Shown: piece by piece, positions 45,018 through 54,240 of the stretch
How positions within the stretch are numbered: the first letter of the stretch is position 1
Layout: the number at the start of each line of letters is the position of its first letter
Assembly (NCBI RefSeq): GCF_017742215.1
Contig: NZ_JAGHKP010000001.1
Coordinates: forward strand, 1,364,001 to 1,428,000
DNA from: Chitinophaga chungangae
GTDB taxonomy: Bacteria > Bacteroidota > Bacteroidia > Chitinophagales > Chitinophagaceae
Direction: 5' to 3'
Length of the DNA stretch: 64,000 nucleotides
The notes under the pieces: generated by a model
Told to the model about the DNA's origin: nothing
The model's input: only the letters and a program-made list of their open reading frames with translations
Databases searched by the model: none
Made by a program: the position numbers and the translations under genes

Positions 45018-45782
45018 TTATTTCCCCAGCCACTCTTTAAACCCTGCAACCCTTTCCCTGCTTACTTCCAGCTCCACATCCGGCGCGGGCTGCAGTTCCA
45101 GTTTTAAACGGCCGCCAAACCAAGGGTGGATGCGGCGCACGCTTTTGATGTTCACCACCAGGTGGCGGCTGACCTTATAAAAATCGTTGGGCGGTAGCTG
45201 GGTTTCGAGGGTGGAAAGATTATCGTCCATCAGGTGGCGTTTGCCGGAGAAGTCCAGCGCGAAAGCGAGCTTGCCTTCGGCGTACAGGCAGGCGATGTCG
45301 GCGGTGTTGACGTAATAAAGCTGCTGGCCGCTTTTCACGAGGAAACGTTCGCGGTAAACGGGCGGCTGCAATTGCTGCAGCAGCGCGCCGATCTTCCCCG
45401 CGAGATCATTGTTCTCTTTTTTGCCGAAAAACTGCCGGAACTTTTGCATGGCCTGTTCCAGCTGCTCGGCGTCCAGCGGTTTGAGGAGGTATTCTATGCC
45501 ATTGTTCTTAAACGCATGCAGCATATACTGATCGTAGGCGGTGGTAAATATTACCGGTGCCGTGATGTTCACCTGCCGGAAGATCTCGAAGCTCAGCCCG
45601 TCCGCCAGCTGGATATCCATAAAAACGAGATCGGGCTGCGGGAACACCTGGAACCATTTCACGCTTTCTTCGATGCTGTCCAGCGTAGCGGAAACGGTAA
45701 CGTCGCCGTTCATTTTCCGGAGCAGATTGCCGAGCTTTTTAGCGGCCGGCGCTTCATCTTCTATGATCACAGTTTTTATCAT
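45018..45782 (-). CDS. LytTR-family response regulator
   Basis: 254 aa. Receiver domain with E8/D9 (IIEDEAPAA), phosphoacceptor D56 (VFMDIQLADG) and K102 region (YLLKPLDA), followed by a LytTR DNA-binding domain (~150-254; RFLVKSGQQLYYVNTADIAC, FYKVSRHLVVNIKSVRRIHPW). Its start overlaps the stop of the LytS-type kinase gene by 4 bp. It is the last gene of the TonB receptor-kinase-regulator operon. Confidence 0.94.
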   Translation of the reverse strand: MIKTVIIEDEAPAAKKLGNLLRKMNGDVTVSATLDSIEESVKWFQVFPQPDLVFMDIQLADGLSFEIFRQVNITAPVIFTTAYDQYMLHAFKNNGIEYLLKPLDAEQLEQAMQKFRQFFGKKENNDLAGKIGALLQQLQPPVYRERFLVKSGQQLYYVNTADIACLYAEGKLAFALDFSGKRHLMDDNLSTLETQLPPNDFYKVSRHLVVNIKSVRRIHPWFGGRLKLELQPAPDVELEVSRERVAGFKEWLGK

Positions 45783-46813
45783 GTTTCAGGGAATAAAGGG
45801 AGGGTGACGATAAACTGGTCCATCGTGGTGATGCATTTCATTTCCTGTTGCTGCAGCAGCCGGATGCGGCTGTTGATGTTCTCGAGCCCTTTGCCGGTGG
45901 AGATCACGGGCTGCTGTTTTTTCTGGAGATTGTTGCTCACCGTCAGCCCGCTTTCCATCGCTTCGATGTTGACCGTCAGCGGCCGCGAAGAAGAGGCGAT
46001 ATTGTGTTTGATCGCGTTTTCCACGAGCAGCTGCAGTGCGAAGGGCACCATTTTTTTCGCGTGAAAGGAAGCGGGTATGTTGATGTTCACTTTCAGGCTG
46101 TCGCCAAAACGGGTATTGAGCAGGTAAACGTACGCCTCCAGCAGGTCCAGCTCTTCCCTCACGGTGATAAGCGTGGATTCCGGCATTTCGAGGATGTAGC
46201 GGTAGAGTTTGGACAACCGCTGGATGAACGGCTCGGCCAGCTGCGGATCGTCCTGCACGATGGCGCTGAGCGTGTTGAGATTGTTGAACAGGAAATGCGG
46301 GTCTACCTGGTTCTTCAGCGCCCTGATCTGCGCCAGCAGGTTTTCGGCGCGCAGCTCTTCCTGGTGTTTCACCGATTCCCGCAGCTGGCGCATGTAATAG
46401 ATGATCTCGTACACGCTCACGATCGCAAGGGTGTTCACGATGCCGAGCATGTTGAGGTTCGGCCCGTAAAACACGCCTTCTTCACTCCAGAAAGGCGGCG
46501 TTACGCCGTTGAAATTTGCGACAATAAGCGTGTACATGAGCATCACCGCCGCCGAAATGAGAATACGTTTGCGCGATTGTCCGAAAAGCGGGTATTTCCG
46601 CCGCATGTATACCAGGATGGCGCGGTTGCCGAACCAGAACACTGCCGTGATGGCCGTGGAGAACGCCCACGCGATCCATTCGTAATACGGAGGCCGGTTG
46701 AAACGCGCGCCCAGGTACACGATGGGCGTCAGGAAACCCACGATGGGAATTCCCAGCAGTACGAACCATTTGTCGTTAAAACCCAGCGCCTCGCGGACGT
46801 TTCTTTTGCTCAT
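45779..46813 (-). CDS. LytS-type sensor histidine kinase
   Basis: 344 aa. Four probable membrane helices lie at ~16-34, 45-62, 84-102 and 121-141. The His_kinase domain carries phosphoacceptor H173 in NQVDPHFLFNNLNTLS, and the ATPase motif is VPFALQLLVENAIKHNI (~255-271). The kinase has no periplasmic sensor domain, so it would sense through its membrane segments. It starts 3 bp after the TonB receptor stop and overlaps the LytTR gene. Confidence 0.93.
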   Translation of the reverse strand: MSKRNVREALGFNDKWFVLLGIPIVGFLTPIVYLGARFNRPPYYEWIAWAFSTAITAVFWFGNRAILVYMRRKYPLFGQSRKRILISAAVMLMYTLIVANFNGVTPPFWSEEGVFYGPNLNMLGIVNTLAIVSVYEIIYYMRQLRESVKHQEELRAENLLAQIRALKNQVDPHFLFNNLNTLSAIVQDDPQLAEPFIQRLSKLYRYILEMPESTLITVREELDLLEAYVYLLNTRFGDSLKVNINIPASFHAKKMVPFALQLLVENAIKHNIASSSRPLTVNIEAMESGLTVSNNLQKKQQPVISTGKGLENINSRIRLLQQQEMKCITTMDQFIVTLPLFPET

Positions 46814-46816
46814 GCG

Positions 46817-49150
46817 TTAAAAAGTGAACTGGTAATTGACGTTCGGGAAAAAACCGATCTGGTTGATGTCGGAAACCGTACCGGTAGTGGTATTGATCCT
46901 TCTAATATAAATATTCTTTTTTACGGTCACATTCTGGAAGTCCATAAAAAATTTCTGCGTGGTGCGGCCCATTTCCCAGGTAAAAGAGATTTTCACGTCC
47001 CATCTGAAATACGGATTGTTCCGCAATGAAAATGTTCTTGAATCATCGTATACTTCATATCCTTTCGCGATGGTTTTTTCCACGTCGAAAGGCGTGTACC
47101 ACTGGCCGCCGGCGAAAGATACCTTTGTGTCTACCCCCAGGTTGAAACCCGGCCGCAGCGTCCATTCCCTGCCGGTCAGGAAGTTGGTCACGTATTGCGA
47201 ATTAAACGCCGTATTGCGCCACACTTTATCGCTGGCAAGGAATTTCGAATTAAAAAGGCTTTGCGTAAAGAGCAGGTAAAACCCTTTGTCGAGGAACTTT
47301 TCCAGCGTAAGCTCAAGACCGTAGTTTTTGCCCGTGCCGGCGTTAACCAGGTTCGGCTCGTCCGGGAAACCGAACTGCGCGCCGGTGTTGAGCATGCTGA
47401 AGGGGCCCGGTTCGCGCTGCACGGGGATGTTGTACAAATGCTGGTAATACGCTTCCGTTTTGATGCGGAATTTGTTGCTCAAAGGCAATTCGTAACCCAG
47501 CACGGCATGCAGGCTGCGGCTGAAGTCCAGCTCGTTGTTGGTGAGTTTCCCCCCGGTTTCCCGGAAGTACACTTCCAGCGGCTGCAGCTGGCTGTGCATG
47601 CCGAGCCCCAGGCTAAGCGCCTGGTCGTTGGCTGTGCGGTATTTGATGTTAAAGCGCGGCTCCGCCGAGTAGGAACCGTTCAGCGCAAGATATTGCGCAT
47701 ACACGCCCGTGTTGGCGGTAAGATGGTCGCTGAAATGATGCTGCAAATTGATCCAGCCTTTCGCCAGCGAAGTGGATTCGCGGGCATCGAGATCGGCGGA
47801 TATTACATCGTCGCCATCTTTGATATACGCCTGGTCGAGCCGGAACCGCATCAGGTCTGCGGAGATGCCGCCGCTCAGCTGGTTGCGGGCGTTGAGGCGG
47901 TGCTCCAGCTGGTAACCCAGGCTGGTTTTGGTTTGACGGTTATCCAGTTTTACAGCGGGCTCGGCGGGCAGTCCGTCTTTTACGATGAACTCGTTCCCGG
48001 TGCTTTGCGTGAAAGACAATGCAACGAATGCCCGGCCGAACGTGGCGGCATTAAAATTATAACTGTGGGTAAGGCCCGCCACGCCGGTATTGGAGGCGTA
48101 TTTACGGTCGCGGTCTTTGTTGTCGCTGCCGTACAGCCCGGTGGTGTCTTCATCCGGCCCGAAATGAATGTTGCTGAGGCCGCCGAGGGCGAAAAGATTG
48201 AACGTGCCCGCGTTTTTCGTGGGCGCGTGAAGTTTCAGGTTCAGGTCCTGGTAATAGGGCACCGCCGTGCCTGTACCTACAGACAAACCCAGCGCCTGGA
48301 TGGCCGCTACGGTAGAGTAACGGTAATCGAGCAGGAAAGACGCATTCCCGGGCCTGCCCAGCGGCCCTTCCGCCGCCGCTTCAAAACCGTTGAAGCCCAC
48401 TTCGGCGAGAAATTCGTATTTGTCTTTGTTGCCGTTGCGGAGCCGGAGATCGAACGCCCCGGCGAGCGCATTGCCGTATGGCGCGGGAAATGCGCCCGTC
48501 ATGAAATCCGAATTCCGGAGGGTGTTGGTGTTCAGGATCGTCACCGGGCCGCCGCTGGCGCCAATGGTGCTGAAGTGGTTGGGATTGGGAATGTCCACGC
48601 CTTCCATGCGGTAAAGCACGCCGTTGGGCGAATTGCCGCGGATCACGATATCGTTGCTCGCATCGTTGCCGCCGATAACGCCCGCAAAGTTCTGCGCCAT
48701 CCGCGAAGGATCGTTGCGGCTGCCGGCGTAACGCATGCCTTCTTCCATGCCCAGCTGCCGGGCGCTTACCTGCGCCAATGGATTGACCGCGCCTTTTTTC
48801 TGTTGAGCGGTTACTATATAATCCTTCAGTTTCACGATATTTTCTGTTAGCGTGATCTCCACCACCGTTTCTTTTCCCGCGTTTACTTCCACGTTGCCGA
48901 TCACCAGCGGTTCGTAGCCCATCAGCGAAAAACGGAGCGTATGCCGGCCAACGGGCACGCTGTTGATGCGGAATTCGCCTTTTTCGTTCGTAACAGCGCC
49001 GATGCGATCGATCTGCACGGTTACGCCGGGCAGGGGAATATGCGTATAGCGGTCTGTTACCGTGCCTTTAACGGTCTGCACAGGCAGGGATTGCTGGGGG
49101 AAGCTGCGAAGCGGCAAGAGCAGGAGAAGCAGCCAGAACAATGGTTTCAT
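46817..49150 (-). CDS. TonB-dependent receptor with carboxypeptidase-like N-domain
   Basis: 777 aa. Signal peptide (MKPLFWLLLLLLPLRSFPQQ), a carboxypeptidase-like regulatory domain at ~27-100 (VKGTVTDRYTHIPLPGVTV), a plug (~115-230; NDIVIRGNSPNGVLYRMEGV), and a barrel ending in an aromatic residue (NVNYQFTF). Much shorter than SusC receptors and without a SusD partner, it resembles the TonB receptors for peptides, siderophores or small ligands. It heads a three-gene operon with LytS and LytTR regulators. Confidence 0.92.
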   Translation of the reverse strand: MKPLFWLLLLLLPLRSFPQQSLPVQTVKGTVTDRYTHIPLPGVTVQIDRIGAVTNEKGEFRINSVPVGRHTLRFSLMGYEPLVIGNVEVNAGKETVVEITLTENIVKLKDYIVTAQQKKGAVNPLAQVSARQLGMEEGMRYAGSRNDPSRMAQNFAGVIGGNDASNDIVIRGNSPNGVLYRMEGVDIPNPNHFSTIGASGGPVTILNTNTLRNSDFMTGAFPAPYGNALAGAFDLRLRNGNKDKYEFLAEVGFNGFEAAAEGPLGRPGNASFLLDYRYSTVAAIQALGLSVGTGTAVPYYQDLNLKLHAPTKNAGTFNLFALGGLSNIHFGPDEDTTGLYGSDNKDRDRKYASNTGVAGLTHSYNFNAATFGRAFVALSFTQSTGNEFIVKDGLPAEPAVKLDNRQTKTSLGYQLEHRLNARNQLSGGISADLMRFRLDQAYIKDGDDVISADLDARESTSLAKGWINLQHHFSDHLTANTGVYAQYLALNGSYSAEPRFNIKYRTANDQALSLGLGMHSQLQPLEVYFRETGGKLTNNELDFSRSLHAVLGYELPLSNKFRIKTEAYYQHLYNIPVQREPGPFSMLNTGAQFGFPDEPNLVNAGTGKNYGLELTLEKFLDKGFYLLFTQSLFNSKFLASDKVWRNTAFNSQYVTNFLTGREWTLRPGFNLGVDTKVSFAGGQWYTPFDVEKTIAKGYEVYDDSRTFSLRNNPYFRWDVKISFTWEMGRTTQKFFMDFQNVTVKKNIYIRRINTTTGTVSDINQIGFFPNVNYQFTF

Positions 49151-49353
49151 GTGTTTTTTTTGTGCAAAAATGGCGGCTGTTCCCCGACCGGGGAAGCGGA
49201 AAGGAGTGAACCGGCGAAAACACGGATCGAAACGACGATTTTGTTTATTGCCGTTTATGTAATTGCAGGCGGAATGGGAGCGGGGAAAACGAATATTCAG
49301 GAAACTTCGATTATATTTAACCCGTCAAACTTTGATATAAAACCCTCATCATT

Positions 49354-50598
49354 ATGCATTCGAAACCCAAGTTTCTGACAGCGATCTGCCTCGGAGGCGT
49401 GTTTGCACTGGCTTCCTGCGGTCAATCCGCTCCCAAGAGCACCGGCGACGCATCGGCAGACAGTTCCGCCGCACCGGTGGAAACCAAAGCCGCCAATTCT
49501 CCCGACTATAAACCCGCCTTCCCGGGCCAGACGAGGATAGCAGGCGTTAAAACGGCCATGGCTTACGAAGGCAAAGTGCTCACCAGCGACCTGAAAAATC
49601 CCTGGGGCATTACCACGCTGCCGGACGGCCGTTTTCTCATCACCCAGAAAAAAGGCACGATGCGCATCGTAACGCCCGACGGTAAAGTGAGCGATTCCAT
49701 CACGGGCCTTCCCGCGGTAAATTCCGCCGGCCAGGGCGGTTTGCTCGGTCTCCGGGTAGACCCGGACTTCGCCAGTAACCGCACCGTATACTGGGTGTTC
49801 TCCGAAAACCTGCCCGAAGGCAATCTCACCGCAGTGGCCAAAGGCAAACTTTCGGCCGACGAAAAAAAGATAGAAGGCGCTACCGTGATCTACCGCGCTA
49901 CGCCCGCTTATAAAGGCACGCTGCATTACGGCGGCCGTATATTGATCGACAAAAGCGGCAACCTGGTGATCAGCACCGGCGAACGTTCCGATCTTGAAAC
50001 AAGGCCGCAGGCGCAGGACCTGAAATCGGGCCTCGGCAAGGTGATCCGCATTACGAAAGAAGGCCAGCCCGCGCCGGGCAATCCTTTCGAAGGCAAAGCC
50101 GATGCGCGCCCCGAATTGTTCTCTTATGGTCACCGCAACGTGCAGGGCCTTGCGTTCCACCCCGTTACCGGCGATCTGTGGGAAACCGAGTTTGGCCCGA
50201 GAGGCGGCGATGAGCTGAACAGGGTAGAGGCCGGGAAAAACTACGGCTGGCCGACCATCACGTACGGCATCGAATACAGCGGCAAAAAGGTCGGCGACAG
50301 CATCCAGCAAAAGGCGGGGCTTGAGCAGCCGGTCTATTACTGGGACCCCGTGATCTCTCCCAGCGGCATCACCTTCTACAGCGGCGACGCCATGCCCGAA
50401 TGGAAAAACAACCTGTTCATCTCCGGCCTCAGCAGCACGCACATTGCGCGCATCGTGATCGAGAACAACAAAGTGGTGGGTGAAGAACGTTTGCTGGAAA
50501 ACGAAAAAGAACGTTTCCGCGATATTACCGAAGGTAAAGACGGCGCGTTGTACGCCATAACGGATGGCGGCAAGCTGTACCGGATATTCAAGAAGTAG
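49354..50598 (+). CDS. GSDH-type PQQ-dependent sugar dehydrogenase, lipoprotein
   Basis: 414 aa. Lipobox ALASC with Cys at 22, then a Ser/Ala-rich spacer (~28-50). A six-bladed propeller with the glucose/sorbosone dehydrogenase signatures follows: NPWGITTLPDGRFLIT, GQGGLLGLRVDPDF, the catalytic His in TLHYGGRI (H191) and the PQQ-contacting GHRNVQGLAFHP (~259-270). These enzymes oxidise aldoses to lactones in the periplasm. Cofactor supply (PQQ synthesis) is not encoded here. It is convergent with the small membrane protein gene. Confidence 0.93.
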   Translation: MHSKPKFLTAICLGGVFALASCGQSAPKSTGDASADSSAAPVETKAANSPDYKPAFPGQTRIAGVKTAMAYEGKVLTSDLKNPWGITTLPDGRFLITQKKGTMRIVTPDGKVSDSITGLPAVNSAGQGGLLGLRVDPDFASNRTVYWVFSENLPEGNLTAVAKGKLSADEKKIEGATVIYRATPAYKGTLHYGGRILIDKSGNLVISTGERSDLETRPQAQDLKSGLGKVIRITKEGQPAPGNPFEGKADARPELFSYGHRNVQGLAFHPVTGDLWETEFGPRGGDELNRVEAGKNYGWPTITYGIEYSGKKVGDSIQQKAGLEQPVYYWDPVISPSGITFYSGDAMPEWKNNLFISGLSSTHIARIVIENNKVVGEERLLENEKERFRDITEGKDGALYAITDGGKLYRIFKK

Positions 50599-50616
50599 AT
50601 TTTCAGAACCACATAC

Positions 50617-50650
50617 AAAGCCTCCGGTTATTCCACCGGGGGCTTTTTGT
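50617..50650. terminator. Bidirectional intrinsic terminator
   Basis: 12-bp stem with one wobble (50617-50628 with 50635-50646) and flanking A/T runs; the stop codon of the minus-strand gene is inside the hairpin. Confidence 0.82.
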
Positions 50651-51131
50651 TTTTGAGCGCGGAATGATCGTAGTGAATGATTTCATGCCCGCCATCACGG
50701 ATGCCGGGATTATTTGAAAACGCAATGATATGTTTTCGCAGCTCTTTTTCCTCCAGTTGCGGGGGGAGTTCAATTTTGATGCTTTCACGACCGGAGGTGA
50801 ATGCGATGCCCATATAATATTTGTAATCGCTGAAGCTGGGGTCGAGCACCGTGTAGAAATAATCAATATCCATCCACTTTATCCGCGTTTTCCTGTGAGT
50901 GATGCCTTCCGCGTCTATCCTCATCCAGATGGCGTCCGTGCGTGATTTGTACCACTGCGAAACGGCCAGGTAAAGCAGCCATGCCGCCAGCACGCCGAGT
51001 AATATCTTTTCGAAAATTGAAGGTTTGTTCAATATGCAGTAGACGAGATATAAAAAAAGCAAAAAACAGATCGTGCCGATGGCGGCGCTTGTCCATTTTC
51101 CTTCTTTGATGATAATGGGCTCTAACGGCAT
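50628..51131 (-). CDS. Small membrane protein, function unknown
   Basis: 167 aa from the ATG at 51131; the open frame upstream of it has no features. Two membrane helices lie at ~14-34 and 41-60, then a ~100-residue cytoplasmic-looking domain with beta-strands (IWMRIDAEGITHRKTRIKW, YYMGIAFTSGRESIKIELP) that recalls the PH-like domain of YcxB/DUF-type membrane proteins. Function unknown. It is divergent from the first NlpE-like gene. Confidence 0.7.
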   Translation of the reverse strand: MPLEPIIIKEGKWTSAAIGTICFLLFLYLVYCILNKPSIFEKILLGVLAAWLLYLAVSQWYKSRTDAIWMRIDAEGITHRKTRIKWMDIDYFYTVLDPSFSDYKYYMGIAFTSGRESIKIELPPQLEEKELRKHIIAFSNNPGIRDGGHEIIHYDHSALKNKKPPVE

Positions 51132-51259
51132 ACTGCTTTTACTTTTTACTGCAACGAATATACCATGAACCCCTCCATTTGTCAAGGTTTTGGCGCAGAA
51201 GATGTAAATTCTCCACAAAAAACGCCCACAGGCCGTAGCTTTCAGAAAAATTCCGGTCC

Positions 51260-51736
51260 ATGAAAACAATCGTTCTTACCGTTTCAATGCTGTTGTTCAT
51301 CACCGCCCAATCCTGCTCGCAAAACCATCAGCCGGATGACGCGGCCGCCGTGTACGCGGCCAGCACGCCCTGCAGCCAGGGCACGCGCCCTCTTCCGGGT
51401 ATGGACGCAGAAATCGGATGCGAACTGATGAAATGGAAACTGGTCTTGCACGAACACACGTTCGAACTGCATTGCGAATATGGGATGACGAAAGCCAGCA
51501 CCAAAGGTTTCAGCAAAGGGAAAAGCCTGGATCTCTCCGGCAGCTGGACCATCCAAAAAGGCACGCCCGCCCATCCGCAGGCAACGGTCTACCAGTTGAA
51601 AGACGGCAAAACCCATAAAAACATTTCCTTCATCCGACTCAGTAACGAACTGCTTCATCTGCTGGATGCAGACGGTCATTTAATGATCGGCAACGGCGGA
51701 TGGAGCTACACCCTCAGCAAGGTCACCGCCAAATAA
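51260..51736 (+). CDS. NlpE-like lipoprotein, copy 1
   Basis: 158 aa lipoprotein (lipobox TAQSC, Cys 19). The mature protein shows the NlpE N-domain order, with CELMKWKLVLHEHTFEL as central strands, LSGSWTIQKGTPAHPQATVYQL as the conserved turn, and LHLLDADGHLMIGNGGWSYTL at the end. NlpE is an outer-membrane lipoprotein tied to copper and envelope stress in proteobacteria; here the likeness is structural. It is followed 8 bp later by a paralogue, so the two probably form an operon. Confidence 0.7.
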   Translation: MKTIVLTVSMLLFITAQSCSQNHQPDDAAAVYAASTPCSQGTRPLPGMDAEIGCELMKWKLVLHEHTFELHCEYGMTKASTKGFSKGKSLDLSGSWTIQKGTPAHPQATVYQLKDGKTHKNISFIRLSNELLHLLDADGHLMIGNGGWSYTLSKVTAK

Positions 51737-51744
51737 AATTGATC

Positions 51745-52287
51745 ATGAAAACGATATGCACGCTTTTTTTCCTGCTGATCGCACAGCTGTCCGTCGCGCA
51801 AACCGCCGCGGCAGACAACCGGCCTTCCGATGCCATCACTTTTCAGCCCATCCCGAAAGGGCCGGATATTTACGGATTTTTTGAAGGAAGAATTCCCTGC
51901 GAGGGCATTGTGCCGCAACTGCAGCTGGTAACCGACAAACCATGCGAAAAACTAAAGTGCCGCCTCGAGCTTCACCGCGATCCCGCTTCTTCAAAACCCA
52001 CTACTTTCAAACTCCGCATCGTGGGCGCGGGAGAAGTGAAGCAGCAGGACGGCGATTCGTACCGCCTCCTCAACATGGAAGGCACCTGGCATACCGAAAA
52101 AGGCATGCCCGGCGATGCAAAGGCCGGATTGTACGTGCTGGAACCGGCTACAGTCAACACGAAGCTGTATCTCTGGAAAGGCGATGATAATGTGCTGTTC
52201 GTGCTGGATAACAACAAAACATTCAGGACCGGGAACGAATATTACAGCTATACGTTCAACCGTATTGTGCCGGTGCCGGGGAAATAG
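51745..52287 (+). CDS. NlpE-like exported protein, copy 2
   Basis: 180 aa from the ATG at 51745, which starts a signal peptide (MKTICTLFFLLIAQLSVAQ) without a lipobox Cys. The rest parallels the previous gene: a Cys-flanked beta region (IPCEGIVPQLQLVTDKPCEK), then MEGTWHTEKGMPGDAKAGLYVL and VLFVLDNNKTFRTGNEYYSYTF aligning with LSGSWTIQKGTPAHPQATVYQL and the C-terminal strands of copy 1. The pair arose by duplication, one copy lipid-anchored and one probably soluble or differently anchored. Confidence 0.7.
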   Translation: MKTICTLFFLLIAQLSVAQTAAADNRPSDAITFQPIPKGPDIYGFFEGRIPCEGIVPQLQLVTDKPCEKLKCRLELHRDPASSKPTTFKLRIVGAGEVKQQDGDSYRLLNMEGTWHTEKGMPGDAKAGLYVLEPATVNTKLYLWKGDDNVLFVLDNNKTFRTGNEYYSYTFNRIVPVPGK

Positions 52288-52364
52288 GTAACAGCTCACA
52301 AAGGGGAAGCTATTAAAAGACTGTCAGGAACCGCCGCCAGCGGAGAATTTTAGTATCTTGAAAC

Positions 52365-53264
52365 ATGGAAAAACCGAAATCCGCCATTCCTTATTACAAC
52401 GATATCAATGAATTCCTCGCATCCATCGATGTGGCGCACCGCACCGCCAACCCGGTTTTTTATTGCCTGCGCCTGGCGGAGCATAAAGAAAACATTTACC
52501 GGCCGCCTTTCCGGCGCAGCTTTTATTTTGTCGGCCTGTTCACCGACGCCGCAAAATCCAGGGTTACGCACGGCGGCACCAACGAAACCAGCATGAGCTC
52601 GTACATGGTTTTTCAATCGCCGGAATTGCTGTACAGCTTTTACCGCGATAAAGCCATGCACGGTTATGTCTTTTATTTCCAGCCCGAATGTTTCTCCTTT
52701 TTCAGGCCTGATTTCCAGAAAGAATTTCCTTTTTTCGATGTGCTGCATACCAGTCTTTTCCGCTTCGATCATGTTGTTTTCGAGAAACTGGCGCCGCATT
52801 TCGAAGAAGTGTTCGCCGCATACGAACGCTCCGGTAAAGACCAGCACGTGGAAGCCCGCGTGAAATTGCTGGCCCTGTTGTACCATCTGAAAGAATTTGC
52901 GGCGGAAAGAATGCAGGGCGTCAGGATGGCGGCTACGCCGCAGCAGGTTTTGCTGAAAAAATATATGCAGCTGGTGAATAACTATTACATCGACAAACGC
53001 ACCGTGCAGGAATATGCGGACATGCTGGCGGTGACGCCGAACTATCTCTCTCAATCGGTAAAAGCCGTGTCCGGCAAAAATGCATTGTCGTATATCTCGG
53101 AAAGATTATTAACGGAGGCGAAGTCGCTGCTGCAACATACGCATGTCGAGATCGCCGAAATAGCCTACCAGCTTAACTTTTCAGACCCGGCCAACTTCGG
53201 GAAGTTTTTCCGCGCACAGGCCGGCATGTCGCCCTCGGAGTTCCGTAAACAGGACCATCGATAA
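52365..53264 (+). CDS. AraC-family transcriptional regulator
   Basis: 299 aa. A cupin-like N-domain (~25-170; RRSFYFVGLFTDAAKSRVTHGG) is followed by the AraC helix-turn-helix pair (~195-299): LAVTPNYLSQSVKAVSGKN and IAEIAYQLNFSDPANFGKFF. It is 94 bp upstream of the VOC gene on the same strand. Ligand and targets are unknown. Confidence 0.92.
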   Translation: MEKPKSAIPYYNDINEFLASIDVAHRTANPVFYCLRLAEHKENIYRPPFRRSFYFVGLFTDAAKSRVTHGGTNETSMSSYMVFQSPELLYSFYRDKAMHGYVFYFQPECFSFFRPDFQKEFPFFDVLHTSLFRFDHVVFEKLAPHFEEVFAAYERSGKDQHVEARVKLLALLYHLKEFAAERMQGVRMAATPQQVLLKKYMQLVNNYYIDKRTVQEYADMLAVTPNYLSQSVKAVSGKNALSYISERLLTEAKSLLQHTHVEIAEIAYQLNFSDPANFGKFFRAQAGMSPSEFRKQDHR

Positions 53265-53358
53265 AATTTACCGGTTTAACCAAGTTTTCGACCATTCGTT
53301 GACGCTGGAAATGTTTTCCTTTGTATCGTTAAACACATACACATAAAAACCGAACGTA

Positions 53359-53763
53359 ATGGCAACAAAAGTTTTCATCAATCTCCCCGTAAAAGATCTT
53401 AACAAATCAAAGGCTTTTTTCGAAGGACTGGGCTTTGGTTTCAACCCGCAGTTCACCGACGAAAAGGCCGCCTGCCTGGTGATCAGCGACGCGATCTACG
53501 CCATGTTGCTGGTGGAGCCTTATTTCAGCACCTTCACCAAAAAGCCGATCAGCGACGCAAAGAAAAACACTGAAGTGCTGATCGCGCTGGACACGGAATC
53601 CCGCGAGGAAGTGGACCGCATCGTGGCCAAAGCCAAAGAGCAGGGCGGGACCGTGTACAGCGAACCGCAAGACCATGGCTGGATGTACCAGCACGCATTC
53701 GCCGATCTCGACGGCCATCAATGGGAATTTGCGTACATGGACATGAGTCAGCTGCCCGGTTGA
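53359..53763 (+). CDS. VOC-family (glyoxalase/bleomycin resistance-like) protein
   Basis: 134 aa with two beta-alpha-beta-beta-beta units: KVFINLPVKDLNKSKAFFEG at the start and FADLDGHQWEFAYMD at the end, where Glu is a typical metal ligand. The first metal-ligand position, usually His in glyoxalase I, is replaced by Asn or Phe here, so the metal site may be partial. Known roles range from methylglyoxal removal to antibiotic binding; no specific role can be set. It ends at a strong terminator. Confidence 0.82.
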   Translation: MATKVFINLPVKDLNKSKAFFEGLGFGFNPQFTDEKAACLVISDAIYAMLLVEPYFSTFTKKPISDAKKNTEVLIALDTESREEVDRIVAKAKEQGGTVYSEPQDHGWMYQHAFADLDGHQWEFAYMDMSQLPG

Positions 53764-53781
53764 TAAACGGTTGAAAAAATT

Positions 53782-53813
53782 AAAGCCCCGGGCGAATGCC
53801 CGGGGCTTTCTTT
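53782..53813. terminator. Bidirectional intrinsic terminator
   Basis: Perfect 12-bp stem (53782-53793 with 53798-53809, loop GAAT) between the convergent VOC and HxlR genes. Confidence 0.88.
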
Positions 53814-54222
53814 ATTGTTCCGCGTCGCCGCGCAGTTTTTGGTAATATTCTTTTATCACCGCCGCTTTATCTTTTTTGATCTTTTGGCCCAGTTCCCTTC
53901 GCGGGCAGTTGGCGTTGTATTTCGCGCCCCAGTCCATGATCTCGATCACGATCGGCAGCAGGTCGATGCCTTTGGGGGTAAGACTGTAAATGAATTTGGA
54001 CCGGTTGGCGGGGGAAACGCGTTTTATCAGGATGTTTTCCGCTTCCAGCACGCTGAGGCGGTTGGCGAGGATGTTGGTGGCGATCTTTTCTTCCGATTCC
54101 AGGAACTGGCCGTAAGATACTTTGCCGCGCAACATCACGTCCCTGATGATCAACAGCGACCATTTATCCCCGAATACGTCGAGCGAACAGCTGATGGGGC
54201 AATCCGACCTGGTTTTTTCCAT
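53812..54222 (-). CDS. HxlR-family winged-helix regulator
   Basis: 136 aa. N-terminal Cys-containing segment (SDCPISCSLDVFGDKWSLLI) and a winged helix (~25-110; KIATNILANRLSVLEAENIL, RSKFIYSLTPKGIDLLPI), as in HxlR-type regulators that respond to aldehydes, quinones or oxidants. Divergent from the SnoaL-like gene; a 16-bp inverted repeat in the spacer is its probable operator. Confidence 0.92.
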   Translation of the reverse strand: MEKTRSDCPISCSLDVFGDKWSLLIIRDVMLRGKVSYGQFLESEEKIATNILANRLSVLEAENILIKRVSPANRSKFIYSLTPKGIDLLPIVIEIMDWGAKYNANCPRRELGQKIKKDKAAVIKEYYQKLRGDAEQ

Positions 54223-54240
54223 ACCTGAATGTTAGAAAAG

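Noticed and set aside
47195..48850. 551-codon open frame on the plus strand
   Set aside because: Antisense shadow of the TonB receptor; no motifs.
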